NCBI GenBank assembly: GCA_034008185.1
Contig: CM067082.1
Coordinates: 104,341,311-104,405,310, forward strand
Source of the DNA: Gorsachius magnificus
Taxonomy: Eukaryota; Chordata; Aves; Pelecaniformes; Ardeidae
Direction of reading: 5' to 3'
Length of the DNA: 64,000 bases
The position numbers and the translations under genes are program-made. Below, piece by piece: positions 28,001 through 40,000 of this stretch; position 1 is the stretch's first letter, and each line of letters begins with the position of its first letter. Under the pieces are notes generated by a model. That model was given only the letters and a program-made list of their open reading frames with translations. It had not been told where the DNA came from and searched no databases.

Positions 28001-31000
28001 AACTCAAAGATTTCGTCAAAGAGCCTGGCTACCTACTCCATTTCAAAGACTTGCACAGTTCTTGCATCTATAAATTGTAAGCATTTGCTCATGCAAAGCC
28101 CTTAAACCCTTCCAGAAATTTTCTTCTGTGTGTACCAGATTATAAGGTTGGTCATAAGAAGAAAAACAGGTGGCTGGAGGTAGCACCATGTTTGAACACG
28201 GGAAGGCTTGAGGCCAAATCCTGATCTGTGTTTCAGAGATGCGGTTCACCCTCAAGCATAATGCAGGCAGGAGCTTTGTGCTAAGATTTTATTTAGCAGG
28301 TTGATTTCCTAGGGCTGGATTTTTCATTGAAAATGAAGTTTAATGAAAAGTTACTATGGTTTTGTCTGACTGGTTGACTGAACCTTCCCTTTTGCATGTA
28401 AAAATTGAGGAAAATAAGAGATAGTGCGAAATGTGTCTGACAGTCACCCTAACAAAACGAACAAACAAACAAGCCAACCGTGGCCAGTCCTTTGGAAAGG
28501 CTGCACTTCCTTCTACTTCAGCATGATCCAGCCATTTCAAAGTTTTTTGTTACTTTTTCCCCTACTTCTGTGGCTCTGCTGGTTTTGGAGAGTGCTAATG
28601 AAAACTGAGTGCTTCTCAGCTGCCTTCTATCCTTTGCTGCCCACCATCTGTCAGCATCCACCGATTGATCACAGATACACAGATGAATATAACCTAATTT
28701 CTGTCTGGTTGAAGTCCCTTAAATTCTGCAGGCCAAATAGTAGTGTTTACCTTCTCCTTCTAGGAAGTGGCATCTGCTTTTGGCTACTAAACCAGGCTGT
28801 GGGTGACCTGCTGGTCTGTTCCAGAGCAGCGCAGGTGACAGGGGGTGCTCAGTCCTTGTATGTGTCCCTCCTAAGATGGGCAGAGACACTGAATTTAATA
28901 GCTGTGTAGGATTGCTGCATAGTTGGCAGAGAGGAAAGGGTATTTCCAAATTCAGACTTAGTCCTCTGGAGGTGCCTTTCTCTGTTTAAAGTGTTTGAAA
29001 AAGGAAGAGATGTAGCCAAGTTTCAGTTTAAGAAAAGATAATCATTTAGAGAAGAAAGGGCCAGATTTATGTTGCTTCATGCCAGATAATTCCGTTTAGT
29101 CCTGTGAGATATTTCTGCTTTGGTTTGTTCTTACACCGTATTTGTACAGGATGTAAAGCAGGACTATTTGGAGAGTACACCAAAAGCTGGGGTAGTGCAG
29201 AAGCTCATACTGTCCTTTCTGTATCTCTTGCATGAATCTAATGACATCTGTCCAAGTGTTTGGTAATTCAAACTTTCAGGAAGAAAGTGCAAGTACCGAA
29301 TAGGTCTTGACTCTTTGCTGTTCTTGATTTAACATAAACCTTTGGGTTGATCTGGATCTAATTCCCATGTGAAAGTTCAAAGAAAATAAATGTCAATGTG
29401 CTTTGTGAATCTCTTACCTGCCATAAATAATGAAAATTCATTCCAGGTGATCTGGATAAATGAAGAACATCATGGTCTTAATTTTCAGTTGATCCCAAGG
29501 AGACTGTAAACTGTGGGTAGCTACCTGTGCCTGTATCTGTTGAGAACGTAAGGACAGATTATGTAAAGACAGATTATGAATATGTACTTCAAAGAACAGA
29601 TTATGAAGAGCTCGTGGGCCAATGAAGCAGAAAATGTATATCTTACCAAGAGACATAGACATCACTTGTCTGGAAAAAAGCATTTAAGAGCCAGATAGAC
29701 CTTTGGGTTTTGTTTCTTTTTTGGCAGTACTTTGACTAACTCGGCTATAAACTGTTTAATGTAGAATCAGACTCAGAGCATGCAGTAACATCTATATCCA
29801 ACAATTTTTTTCCTCCCTCTTTCAAGGATTTGTGATTTGAATAAGGTACAAGTTTTCATTGTCTCAGGGTAGAGGATGTGGGGAGGTCAACAGCAGGATG
29901 TATAAGAATGTTACTTGGTGGTTTATGGGAAAATCTCCGTCTCACTCTTACAGTTTTTAAGGATGGTGGCAGGAGGAATTTGCTGATACTTTGTTGTCAT
30001 AGTTTGTATTAAATTCCAATATATTTTCTTCAGTGAATATTTATAAGCTGCAAAAAGTGGGAAGGGTTTTCTAGCGCAAGGTTATCTTGACTGAATATCA
30101 TTTTATCGAAGCTTGGTATGTTTCACTTGCTTCAAACATTTACTTTTCTGGACAAGTGAATAAGCTAACGATAGAAAAAATTTATTTTTGTACTATTTAT
30201 GTTGAAGGTAAAAGTACAGATTTAGTGTCCAGGCTTGTGCATTTACAGAAAGATTTCGTTTATCTCATTAGTTCTGCTATAAGCTGAGAAACAGCCAAGT
30301 TGGCCAAAGTACCAAAAAATATGGTTACAAAAAAGGTAATATGCAGGGTAACACACTTGACTTAAATGCTACGTGGTGATTTATATCTTTTGCTGAGATT
30401 TTTCTCCTCTGTCTCCATCTCCAGACATGTAGAACAGAGACACCTACATGTGAGCTAGGTTAGATATGTTCGTATCCTACCCAGTCAAGAGCCATTTCCA
30501 GAGCATTGTTTGTCTGTGTCTGGCTTACTTTAGATATTTTCTTTAGGATTATTTGACTTCCAAAGTGCTTATTTCTCATTTTTGACTGTTAATGGGAGTC
30601 CAGATATCCAGCTCAGATGTAGGTGTATTTTTATGGACAGAGTAATCCCATCTTCTTATGTCATTTATTTTAATTCAGAATAATAATTGTGTTTATAATT
30701 GTGCTTGCAGGTTGGTCAGGACAAAGGAAGCTGTACTTTTCACAGAAACCCCAGCCCATGCATTGTTCCTCAAGAGAATGAAAATATTTTCCACACGATA
30801 TTTGCTTTTTTCACAAAGTCTGGCAGAAAAGTATTGGTAAGAAAGTCCACCTATGACAAACTTGAACATACAGTGTATCTTACAAAAGATTTGTCATGGC
30901 TCAGCACGAAGGACTCAAGCAGATGGTTCATTATAAACCAACTGATAGGGCATCTAGACTAATACTGATGTTGTGCTGGGGGGATATTTAGTGATTTTAA

Positions 31001-34000
31001 TTGTCTGATTTTTAAATGGATATAGGAAGTGCAGTGGGGAGGGAGTTACCTGACATGGCAGTGCACACTTGGTGACCAGAGCCCTCGCTGTCGTGTTTTG
31101 TCAAAGGCACATGGGGCAGCCAGGGCCCTGCACCGTGCTTGGTGCCTGACCTGCGCAGAGGGCTTGATGTGCAGCAGTGGCCCAGCCCCAGGTGCTCGTT
31201 TGTCTCAGCAGCTCTGCAGAGGGCTGAATTTCACCAGCCTTGCTTTCATGCAGGTCTCTAGCTGTCTTTAGGTCCTGAAAGTTCTTGCTATTTCAGGGCA
31301 GAAGTGCTGTATTTTAGCAGTTTACTATGTAACTTAGTCAGCTGGCATGTTTGTTGTCACACAATTTGTCACTGAATTTTTTCCTCCTTTGCCTAACAGC
31401 TTTTTCCGTATTTCCTGTAGGACTGTGAAAGACCAGGCAGGTCCTGCTTAATTATACGCTGCAACTTAAGCTCACTAGCAAAAGCAGAGTCCTGTGATAT
31501 AAGTATCTACACGCTGCTGAATACTGAGATACTGAAGAAGGTACGTGCTTCCTTTGTAGTTTGTCTTAAATACTAATTTAAATATGCTTAGAATCACAGA
31601 GTTGTTTAGGTTGGAAAAGACCTTTAAGATCATCGAGTCCAACCGTTAACCTAGCACTGCCATCCCACCACTAAACCATGTCCCTAAGCACCTTGTCTAC
31701 CTGTCTTTTAAATACCTCCAGGGATGGGGACTGGACCTCTTCCCTGGGCAGCCCGTTCCAGTGCTTGACAACCCTTTTGGTGAAGAAATTTTTCCTAATA
31801 TCCAATCTAAACCTCCCCTAACACAACTTGAGGCCATTTCTTCTCATCCTATCACTAGTTACTTGGGAGAAGAGACCAACAACCACCTTGCTTACAGCCT
31901 CCTTTCAGGCTTATGTGTATCAACGGAGTTAAGAGTTGCATTCCTTCTTCTCTTTACTAGTGTGTTATAAAAAATCATGGTGTCAAAGAAAACAGATCTA
32001 TTTATCAACAACACGTATCGAGGTGTTAATCCTAGTTCTCACCCATTACCCATTAAGACAGAAATAAATTAAGTACAGAAATTTATACATTGAGAAACAA
32101 CAAATGAGACTTCTAATTGTATGCATGGTGTTAAGGCTAGAGACTTCTGAAAGTTGAATTGATTTCCAAAAGTTTTCATTCTGAAAAATGAGAAGTAGAG
32201 TAAGTGCATGTAAACTGTGACCAGCTATCTATCATTCCCTCCATGTAAAAAGAGATGTGGCAGGTTTTTGTAACTTTTTACTTCAAATTATTATTATTCA
32301 AAGAAGATACGTCACGGCCGTATTAACGCTGAGCTTGACATTTGTAACAAGAACCAAATGGTTGCAATTCTTCTCTGAAGCCCTTGAATGAGACAGAAAA
32401 TCTTTTAAATTTCTAGAGGTTTACTGCATTTTACCCTGTTTTTCTATACTTACAAAAATGCTGACTGTGTAAATGTGGCAAGATGCTGTAAGAAACTGAA
32501 TAAAACATATAAAGCAATTGATAGCTCTGGGCTTTTCCAGCTGAAACCAACTGGTCTGTTAATGTTTGTTCATATTTGAAAACAGGAAATATAGGCAAGG
32601 CCAGAAGTTTCAGGTATTTGTTACATGCTTATAGAAATGCTGAAATAGGTAAGCAAGTAACTGCACACGAAAGATGCTTCTGGGAAATTCAGTCCTGGGA
32701 ATAGCCAGGATTCATTCCATCTGCTGGATCCTTTCCAAGATGACCATTAGCACCAGTCCTTTAAAAGACATACAGTGCTTCCACGTGTCTTTGGGGTCAG
32801 TATCCCCAGTTACACACCATTTGCTACTATCACCTACCCTCCCTGAGGTGAACAGCATACAAATGACTAACCTGAGTTGAACCGGCAGCTTACTGGAATG
32901 TGCCTGTTAAAATGCACCATGTAAAATATAGGAAAAACATATATTAATAAGGGGAGGCATACATTGAATATTTAAGATATTTGCGGTGCACAGATTCAAA
33001 TAATCAAGAAGTTTTCACCTTGGGATATATTTGAGTTTATCCCAGGTTTTGTATACCTTTTTTCTGTTCAGTTGAAAAACAAATAAGAACTTCTTTTTGA
33101 TGGTTAATATTGAGCCTGCCTGTGTTGATTGGCAAAGTTCTGACTTTTGAGTTTGTGGTAAATGTGGGAAACATTAACAGTTCAAATACAAATTATATGT
33201 TTAAATTCCAACATACATGATTTTGTTTTATTGTGAGATAATGTGCTCAGTTTTTTCTGTCTGTTATGAGCATAAGGTATGTTTTTCCAAAGTGGGGTTT
33301 TAACCAGGATAGTATTTAATTCTCAACCCAGCTTCCACTAAGCCTTGTCTAGATGTGTTTATTACACTGGCAAATGTTCGATTTTTTTGGGGGGGGATTT
33401 TTTTTTTCACCCTCAAATCCAATTCTTCCTCTTTTTACTTCTCAGGATAGTTCATCAGTCATCCAGTTCGTCACAAGGGCGAGGGTGCAGGTGGATCCTG
33501 ACCTCAGAGTTGTGGAGGTGCCCAGTGGGAGCCCAGAAGAAAAACCAGTAAGTAAATAAACCTGAAAAGAAAGGTTTCCCAATCCCAGTGGGCCAGAGAT
33601 TGTTGAGAGCTCTACACAACCTGGAATTTGTGGCTGGGCTTGGGCTAACCTAGCCCATGAGAGTGCCCAGATGTTGTCTGGCTAGACTAGCAGTGCTGTG
33701 AACTGTGCTTCTGTGGTTTTGCTCTCTGGGATAACCATGCCATCGCAGTGAATGATGTTATGTGGAACAGGAGGATCTCTGTTGTACCAGCCAAAATTGT
33801 AATACCCTTGAGGTATTCGTGCCAAAATTAGGTTTAGCTTCCTGTTCTAGGGTTAATGTCTGCTTTAATGTAATTCAGATTTTCCTTGAAAAACCTAGCA
33901 GAGACTTGAAACACCAGCAAAGTCTTTTCAGATGTGCCAGTATGAAATATTTAGAAGTGTTAATGATATTTTGGGAGCTGTGAAAATGGGCAAGGGGGTC

Positions 34001-37000
34001 TAAACTTTTAGAGATGCATTTAACTGTTCTGTTGTGCTGAGGTGGTGGAATTCATGTATGACCTGATACTGCATTTTGTATTGATCTGCGTGAGGCTGGA
34101 ATTAAAGTTCAAGGTAAATTCACTTTATGGTTTTGGCTGTAAGTAAAACTGTACAGGGCCATGTTTACAACCTACTAGAGGAGGAGGAGGTGGTGATGGC
34201 TTTGGTTTCCTACTACCAAGTCACCTAATACTTACACATCAAGATTGAACAGGGGGCCACACCCAAATTCAGCTTTTTTTTTTTGTCTGGTGAAATGTTA
34301 AAGTTTCATTTCTTATTTCTCTCTCGTGTGAGGATCAGGTAATCTGGACTGCTTTCAGTCTATCTTCTATGATCTAGATCCATCTCTCAGTTATCTTTTT
34401 ATCCTCAATGATTGTCATCACCACCAGCTCATGCAACTGTTCTCTCATTGGCTCGATTTTAGTGATTACCGTTGAGGTTTGAGTGTGAAAGCATTGAGTT
34501 CAATACACTTTTGGAAGACACTGATGTCCCAAAGTAAAGCACTCATCTCTGAGATACTGGATTTAAAACCCTACGGGCAAAGGAAGAATTGAATCTGCAG
34601 CTACTTACTACCTTCAATCTGAAGGTAGAGACACCACTACAGTGACCATCTTCTCCACCATCATGTCTGCAATCCTAGCCTTAACTATCTATTTTGTTAG
34701 ACCTGTCAGAAAAAGAAATTCTTTTATGTGACAGGACACCATTTTTCCCTTTTGTTTTATTTTCTTTGTCAGGTTTCTGGACCATTCTAAATAGCATTAA
34801 AAAATAGGCTTGGCAGCTGAAATGAAAAACATAGCTAGCTTTCCCTGGGAATGTGCCTTATAAGTGACCTGCAGCCCTGATTGTTAATACATTGCTTGAT
34901 CTCTCCTTAGTTCTGCAGCTTGCACAGAGCAAATCTTACAATTTTATGGCAAAATTTCATTAATAATTGAAGAGACACCTGATTGTGATACCCGTGCCCC
35001 AACTGAAATGGAAGAAGCCAAGATCTCTCTGGCAAATATTTTGATCTGTAAAGGGTTTTAGAATCTCTCAGAATGTTAGGCACAATGTAAAATATGTGGG
35101 ATTACTATTATTTACTGTTCAAAATTTAGAAATGCTTTTATCTAGGAATGTAAACTGTGCTGTATCTCATTGTTATCTAATGCTTTGAGGAAAAAAGAAA
35201 ACAAACAAAAAAACCATAGTTCTTTTCCTGCTCCCGGAAAGCCTTTCATCAAGCCTTGAGTTGCAATGATTATAGTGTGCCCTGTGTGTGCTGAGAAGCT
35301 GTGTTAGTCTTCAAACAGGCGCTTGCTCCTAATTCCTGGAAAGCCCTAGCCGTAAAGGAGCATGCTTGACATGTTGTAGCCATGTAATGTCAAATAGTAA
35401 TTTCAAGTCTTTTCTAATGTGAGTGCCATTTGCTCTCTCCTTTATGCTATTTCCATATGTCTGTTGGCTTCACCATTGCTGTATGTTTTGCATAGGGTCA
35501 TGTTCAGGGAAGAATTTCAGACATGTGGTTTGGCTCAAGGTATTCATTTTTCCCTCCTCTCTCTTCTTGTGGAATGCAGAAGGGAATAGTACTTGTTGCA
35601 AGCCACAGCTATGCAGCTGGAAGTAGAGACAGAAGAGATAAAATGTCTTTGTTCATACTTCTCTCTTCCTTTTTAAAGCCCATCCATTTCATTGACCATG
35701 GACTGACTGCTGTTCCATATCCATTTGGATAGCGGCTCCTTCTGAACAGTCATGCATGGACTTCCTTTCAGTCTGTTTATGAAAGTGTTCCCTAACAATG
35801 AAAAACATTTTCTTGGACACCTTACCATATGGTAAATTTGAAGAGGCCTTTTTGCTTTCTACAGCTAAATGTAGACTTATCAGCCTGTTTAAACAGTTGT
35901 TTTTAGAGCCAGGTGCCCTTACTTCACTGAGCACTTTTACAATATAGTGCACAATATCAGGGTGCAAACTATCTGTAAAGACGACAAAAGGAAAAAGAAG
36001 ACTGATAGCTGTGATGCTAAGTGTAAGAAGTACCAGTGGCGGCAGGACCACCCGTATAAATATCAGCTTTGTCAGAGACTCTAGTAGACAGTTCATAAGG
36101 GAGATGCAAAAGCTTATGTAAATATCTGTAAGTGGGAAAGCAGGCTGTCTGTCTTTGAAGTGAACCCATTTAAAAAATAAAAGATGCATTTATGCAATTT
36201 TCAGAAATATTTCTCTGGATTTGGATATGGTTTTATGTGATTTGGACTGATATATTTTCTGTCTCTGATTACAATAGGCTGTTTGAACTCTTATATTGGA
36301 CAAATCACATGAAGAAGGCAAGCAGAGTTTGGATTTGGCTCTGTGTTGACAGTTGTATTAACATGAGTATGTATTGGCTGAAACTGATGGCGTGGTATTT
36401 TCAGGAGGCATACTTTCATTTTTTTTTTTGAGCATATGGATTTCCATGAAGGTTTGGCTCCCTTCTTCTCTGCATGTGAGGCAAAACCAACAATAAGCTC
36501 CATGAGGCAGCAGTGGTCAAATACCAGATCCAAGGATCCTGTGCTCGCTGCTTGTGTGCGGGAGAAGGAGTGCTCTGATGGAGCAAAAGGACTTCCCTCT
36601 GTGCCAGTGTGGAGGGAAGGTTAGGCTGGATTTCACTGTCAAAACCATCTGATTGCCTCTGAGTCTCCCTCTTTCTCTTGAATGTGAGGGAATGCAAAGC
36701 TGAATAGATGAAAGGGGAACCCCAGATAAAATGCATGCAGCTACTGCAACAAAATGCCCTGTAAAGCTGAAGGCTGCCATGTAGGTGTCTGGTGCTGTCA
36801 GCTCAGCACAGGTATACTTCATCAGGCCTTTGAACCTTTCTCTCCTCCTGGGTAGAGTTCACTGTTCTCTCATTTTCAGCCCAGTCACCCCAGGTTTAAT
36901 TCAACACAGGCAAGTGGTTGCCCTACATGGGTTTTTGTTTTCTCCTCAGGATTTAGGTATGTTTATGTTTGCAATGATAAACAAATATTTTTCGGGGAAA

Positions 37001-40000
37001 ACAACAACAAAAAAGAAAAACTTAAAAAAGTGAAGTTTATGGTTGTGAAGACCTGCAAGGTGTTTTAGAGAGGTCTTTATATGCATATTTATACGCAGAG
37101 AGATTTAAATGCGTATTCACATGTCTAAGCTTTAGCTGTCTGCCTGTGGCACAGAGGACTCTTGACTTTGGCCTGTTCTCCATGTCTGAGTCAGAAGGAG
37201 CAGCCTGCGGTACTACACAGTTCTCATGACGTCCCAGCCTTTTTTTAATGCGTGTGGGAATACCTCTTCCACTCAGCAACCCACCACCACCCCTCTTGCC
37301 TTTTAGAAACACTTTTAAGGCACCTGTTCTCTCCAGCTTACCTTTGAGATGGGCGCAACATCCTAGCCTGGCTGGAGCCAGATGTGTGCTTCCTCCAGCA
37401 GCTTTGCAGCCCCCGTTCCGGTGTGTTATTTGCTGCCTTACCGTTTTCACTGTGCTTTGTTTTTCATTCTGTGTTTTTACCTTTCCATCTGTTACTGTAA
37501 CAGTCCCTTTATAGATTTTCTTGTCTTTACAGTGCAGTCTGGCAGGTAGAAACACACACGTGGTGTAGGAACAGAACAATGCACAATACAATAAAATACA
37601 TTTAATTTCCCAAGGATAGAGGCAAGCAGGTAGCAAGGATACCTCAGGTTTGTATTTTGCAAGAACTTCCAAGGTTTTCCTTAGTATATATAAATAAATA
37701 AATATATAAAAAGGGATGCATATATGTACAGATGTATAGGAGAATGGTGTCTTTACTGCAAGTCCCCCCAGGTATAACGACACTTGAATGGACAAGTCAG
37801 CCAGCAGTGCAGTGTGGATTGAAACACCAGAAATATTCTGGGTGATAATACAGAAATAAAATAGCATTTTTGGTAAGCCCATGCCCTCCATGGTGCTGTG
37901 ATTTATGATACAAGAATTAATTTAGTGCACATAAGCAATAAGAAATGAAAATTTTGCAATTATGTGTTTCTAACCAGATTTTGCTGAAGTATGTTTCTTC
38001 TCTTTCTGAGTCCCAGTGCAGCAGCGCGTGTCTATTCTGCAAAGGGCTTCAGCACAGTATGAACTTCAGTATTTGCAAAATTCCTACTCAGTTAACTTCT
38101 TAACTTCTTGTCCACACACTTTACTGTAATACAGTGGCTTAAAAGGACTAAAGAAAAATATTCTGATCCTTTTCAATTTGTTCACTAAGACTATCAGAAT
38201 ATAGCAAGTGTTTGGCATAGGTAGAAGATGAACTGGTAGATGCCCTTGTCCATGCAGGTTCAACATTTCAGAAATCAGTGGTAGGGTGCAGATCTGTTAT
38301 GTTACAGAAGGGCAGTTACATTGTGTAAAACCTGACTGATGTGTGAGCTATGTACAGCTAAATGGTGAGCTACACTGCCTCCCAGGCTTCCCCACTTTCA
38401 GATCCTGCAAGTACAGCGTGAAATGCAAAAGATAAATATGAAACTAAAACTTCTCAAACATTGTCAAGACAACTGTGTTTTTCACAGCCTTTCCTGGCGT
38501 TTCGTCAGAGTCTGAAGACAAGCCTGTAATCTGCTCCATATTTTTTGGCCATTGCATGTGCTTTCGCTGAACTGGACAGCTGCCGCCCCCCATCGCCCTC
38601 TCCGAGCTGCTTTCCCACCCCTTTCCCACCTTCTCTTCTGCATCAGTCACTCTTATCACTCCTGTCTTCTCTGTCTGTGAGGGTTGTGGGAAGTGTGCTG
38701 GGCTGGGGACTGCCTCGTGCTCCCCAATGTGTCAGCTGCCCTAGAGGGGCTGTGCTGCTGGGGTGGACGGGAAAAGGACTTCAAGGTTCGCTCGAGATTG
38801 GCTTTCAGAAACTGTGCGATGGCCAGTGGGTCAAGTGGCAGGTGGCAACTGGTGCTCTTCTCTTTAGTACCGTCGCGCTCTGCCTCCTACTTTCTCGCCC
38901 CAGGATGATTTGCTTCCCTGGTGTTCCCACCACTTAGGGTACTAGCTTCTTGCTGACACTCCCAATGTGTGATATACACCAACTGTCTGCTCAGTCTGGT
39001 TTGATTGGGGTTTGGCTTGGGTTTTTTGTTGTTGGTTTCTTCTTCAACAAAACCCGTTGCAGTGGCTGTGTATTAATGCAGGCAGATCTTGAGGGCTTGG
39101 GAGGGATAAGGACATTAACACATACAACATCCCTGCTCCTCTCCAAACCACAAAGCCATGAGCAGGGTTTTTTTTATGCTCATATGTTGATTCCAGACTG
39201 CTAGAAGAAACTGGATAGATAAGAAGCTGTTGTTGCTCTCTACCCTTATAGCTCGAGCTGTGACTGCAAAAGCTACAGCCAAGCTGTTCTAGCCAGTGCA
39301 CTTCAAACCTGAAATGTGGGGCTCTTGCTGTAGAGATGATGTATAATTTGATCTCTGCAGCTGTTCCTGGCTCTGTCTTTTGGCAGCATGAAGGACATAC
39401 AGGTCTATTGTGCTGGAGATTGTATTATATCAGCATTTACTGTCTGAGTAGTGGAGAGAAGGCACCACCTCATTTTGCATCCAGGGACTGCTTGAAAGGT
39501 CTCTTCACTAAAGTTGGCAATACTTAAAATGTTAGGAGCTTTCTTTTCTTTTAGTGTCAGAAGGGAGAATAACATTAGTGCCTTATCATCTAAGAAATAA
39601 TAATTTGACTTGTGTCCACAAGACGGATGGCTACCCATAGCCTCCATGAGAAATGGACTGCCACATCAGATCATCTTTCCAAGCTGGCTCAGAAATATGA
39701 GGAAGGCACAAGATTTGTGTTTGATCTCTCTGTCTGGTATTTCCCTTACAGTCATCTTGGCCATGAGGGAAACTCTGTCGCTTTGGAAAGTTTCTCTATT
39801 CAGCAAGATGTCTTAATAAGTCTGACAAAGGCTTTGTGCTAATGTCTGAAACACTAAAACTATTCTTTCTCTTGGGTGAAGAATGGGTCCATGTTCAAGA
39901 GCTATTTTGAGCATTGTGATACTAGTTATGGGAATGTGTTTAGATAATGCTGTCTATGCATAGCTTCATTCCTGTCCATTTGTTGTGTTTTCATGTCTCG

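Larger units (their letters stand above)
14628..30710 (+). other. ITGA9: ITGA9 intron (16083 bp)
   Basis: It starts GTGAGT and ends GTGCTTGCAG. It holds one MIR-like SINE (16699-16815), two small tandem duplications (19980-20020 and 24404-24442), AT-rich stretches (about 21990-22032 and 26660-26720), and an open frame of about 200 codons at 23880-24485 just behind a strong acceptor-like site. Long introns often carry enhancers, but none can be named from sequence alone. Confidence 0.85.

Noticed and set aside
28424..28909. 161-codon plus-strand frame
   Set aside because: No recognised motif and no acceptor-like site directly in front; chance frame in the large intron.
31761..31970. Plus-strand open frame starting [13 protein letters not shown]
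   Set aside because: It is the reverse strand of the CR1 copy; a near-identical frame ([13 protein letters not shown]) appears at 53480-53977 on the minus strand, opposite to the other CR1. Both are antisense readings of a LINE.
33384..33408. G-run next to T-run as a G-quadruplex
   Set aside because: Only one G-run is present, so no intramolecular quadruplex can form.
34500..34600. tRNA-like stretch (GAGATACTGGATTTAAAACC)
   Set aside because: The B-box likeness is weak, no A-box at the right distance, and no cloverleaf can be drawn.
35689..36189. 166-codon minus-strand frame with a hydrophobic middle
   Set aside because: No family recognised, no Kozak or splice context that stands out; treated as chance in an intron.
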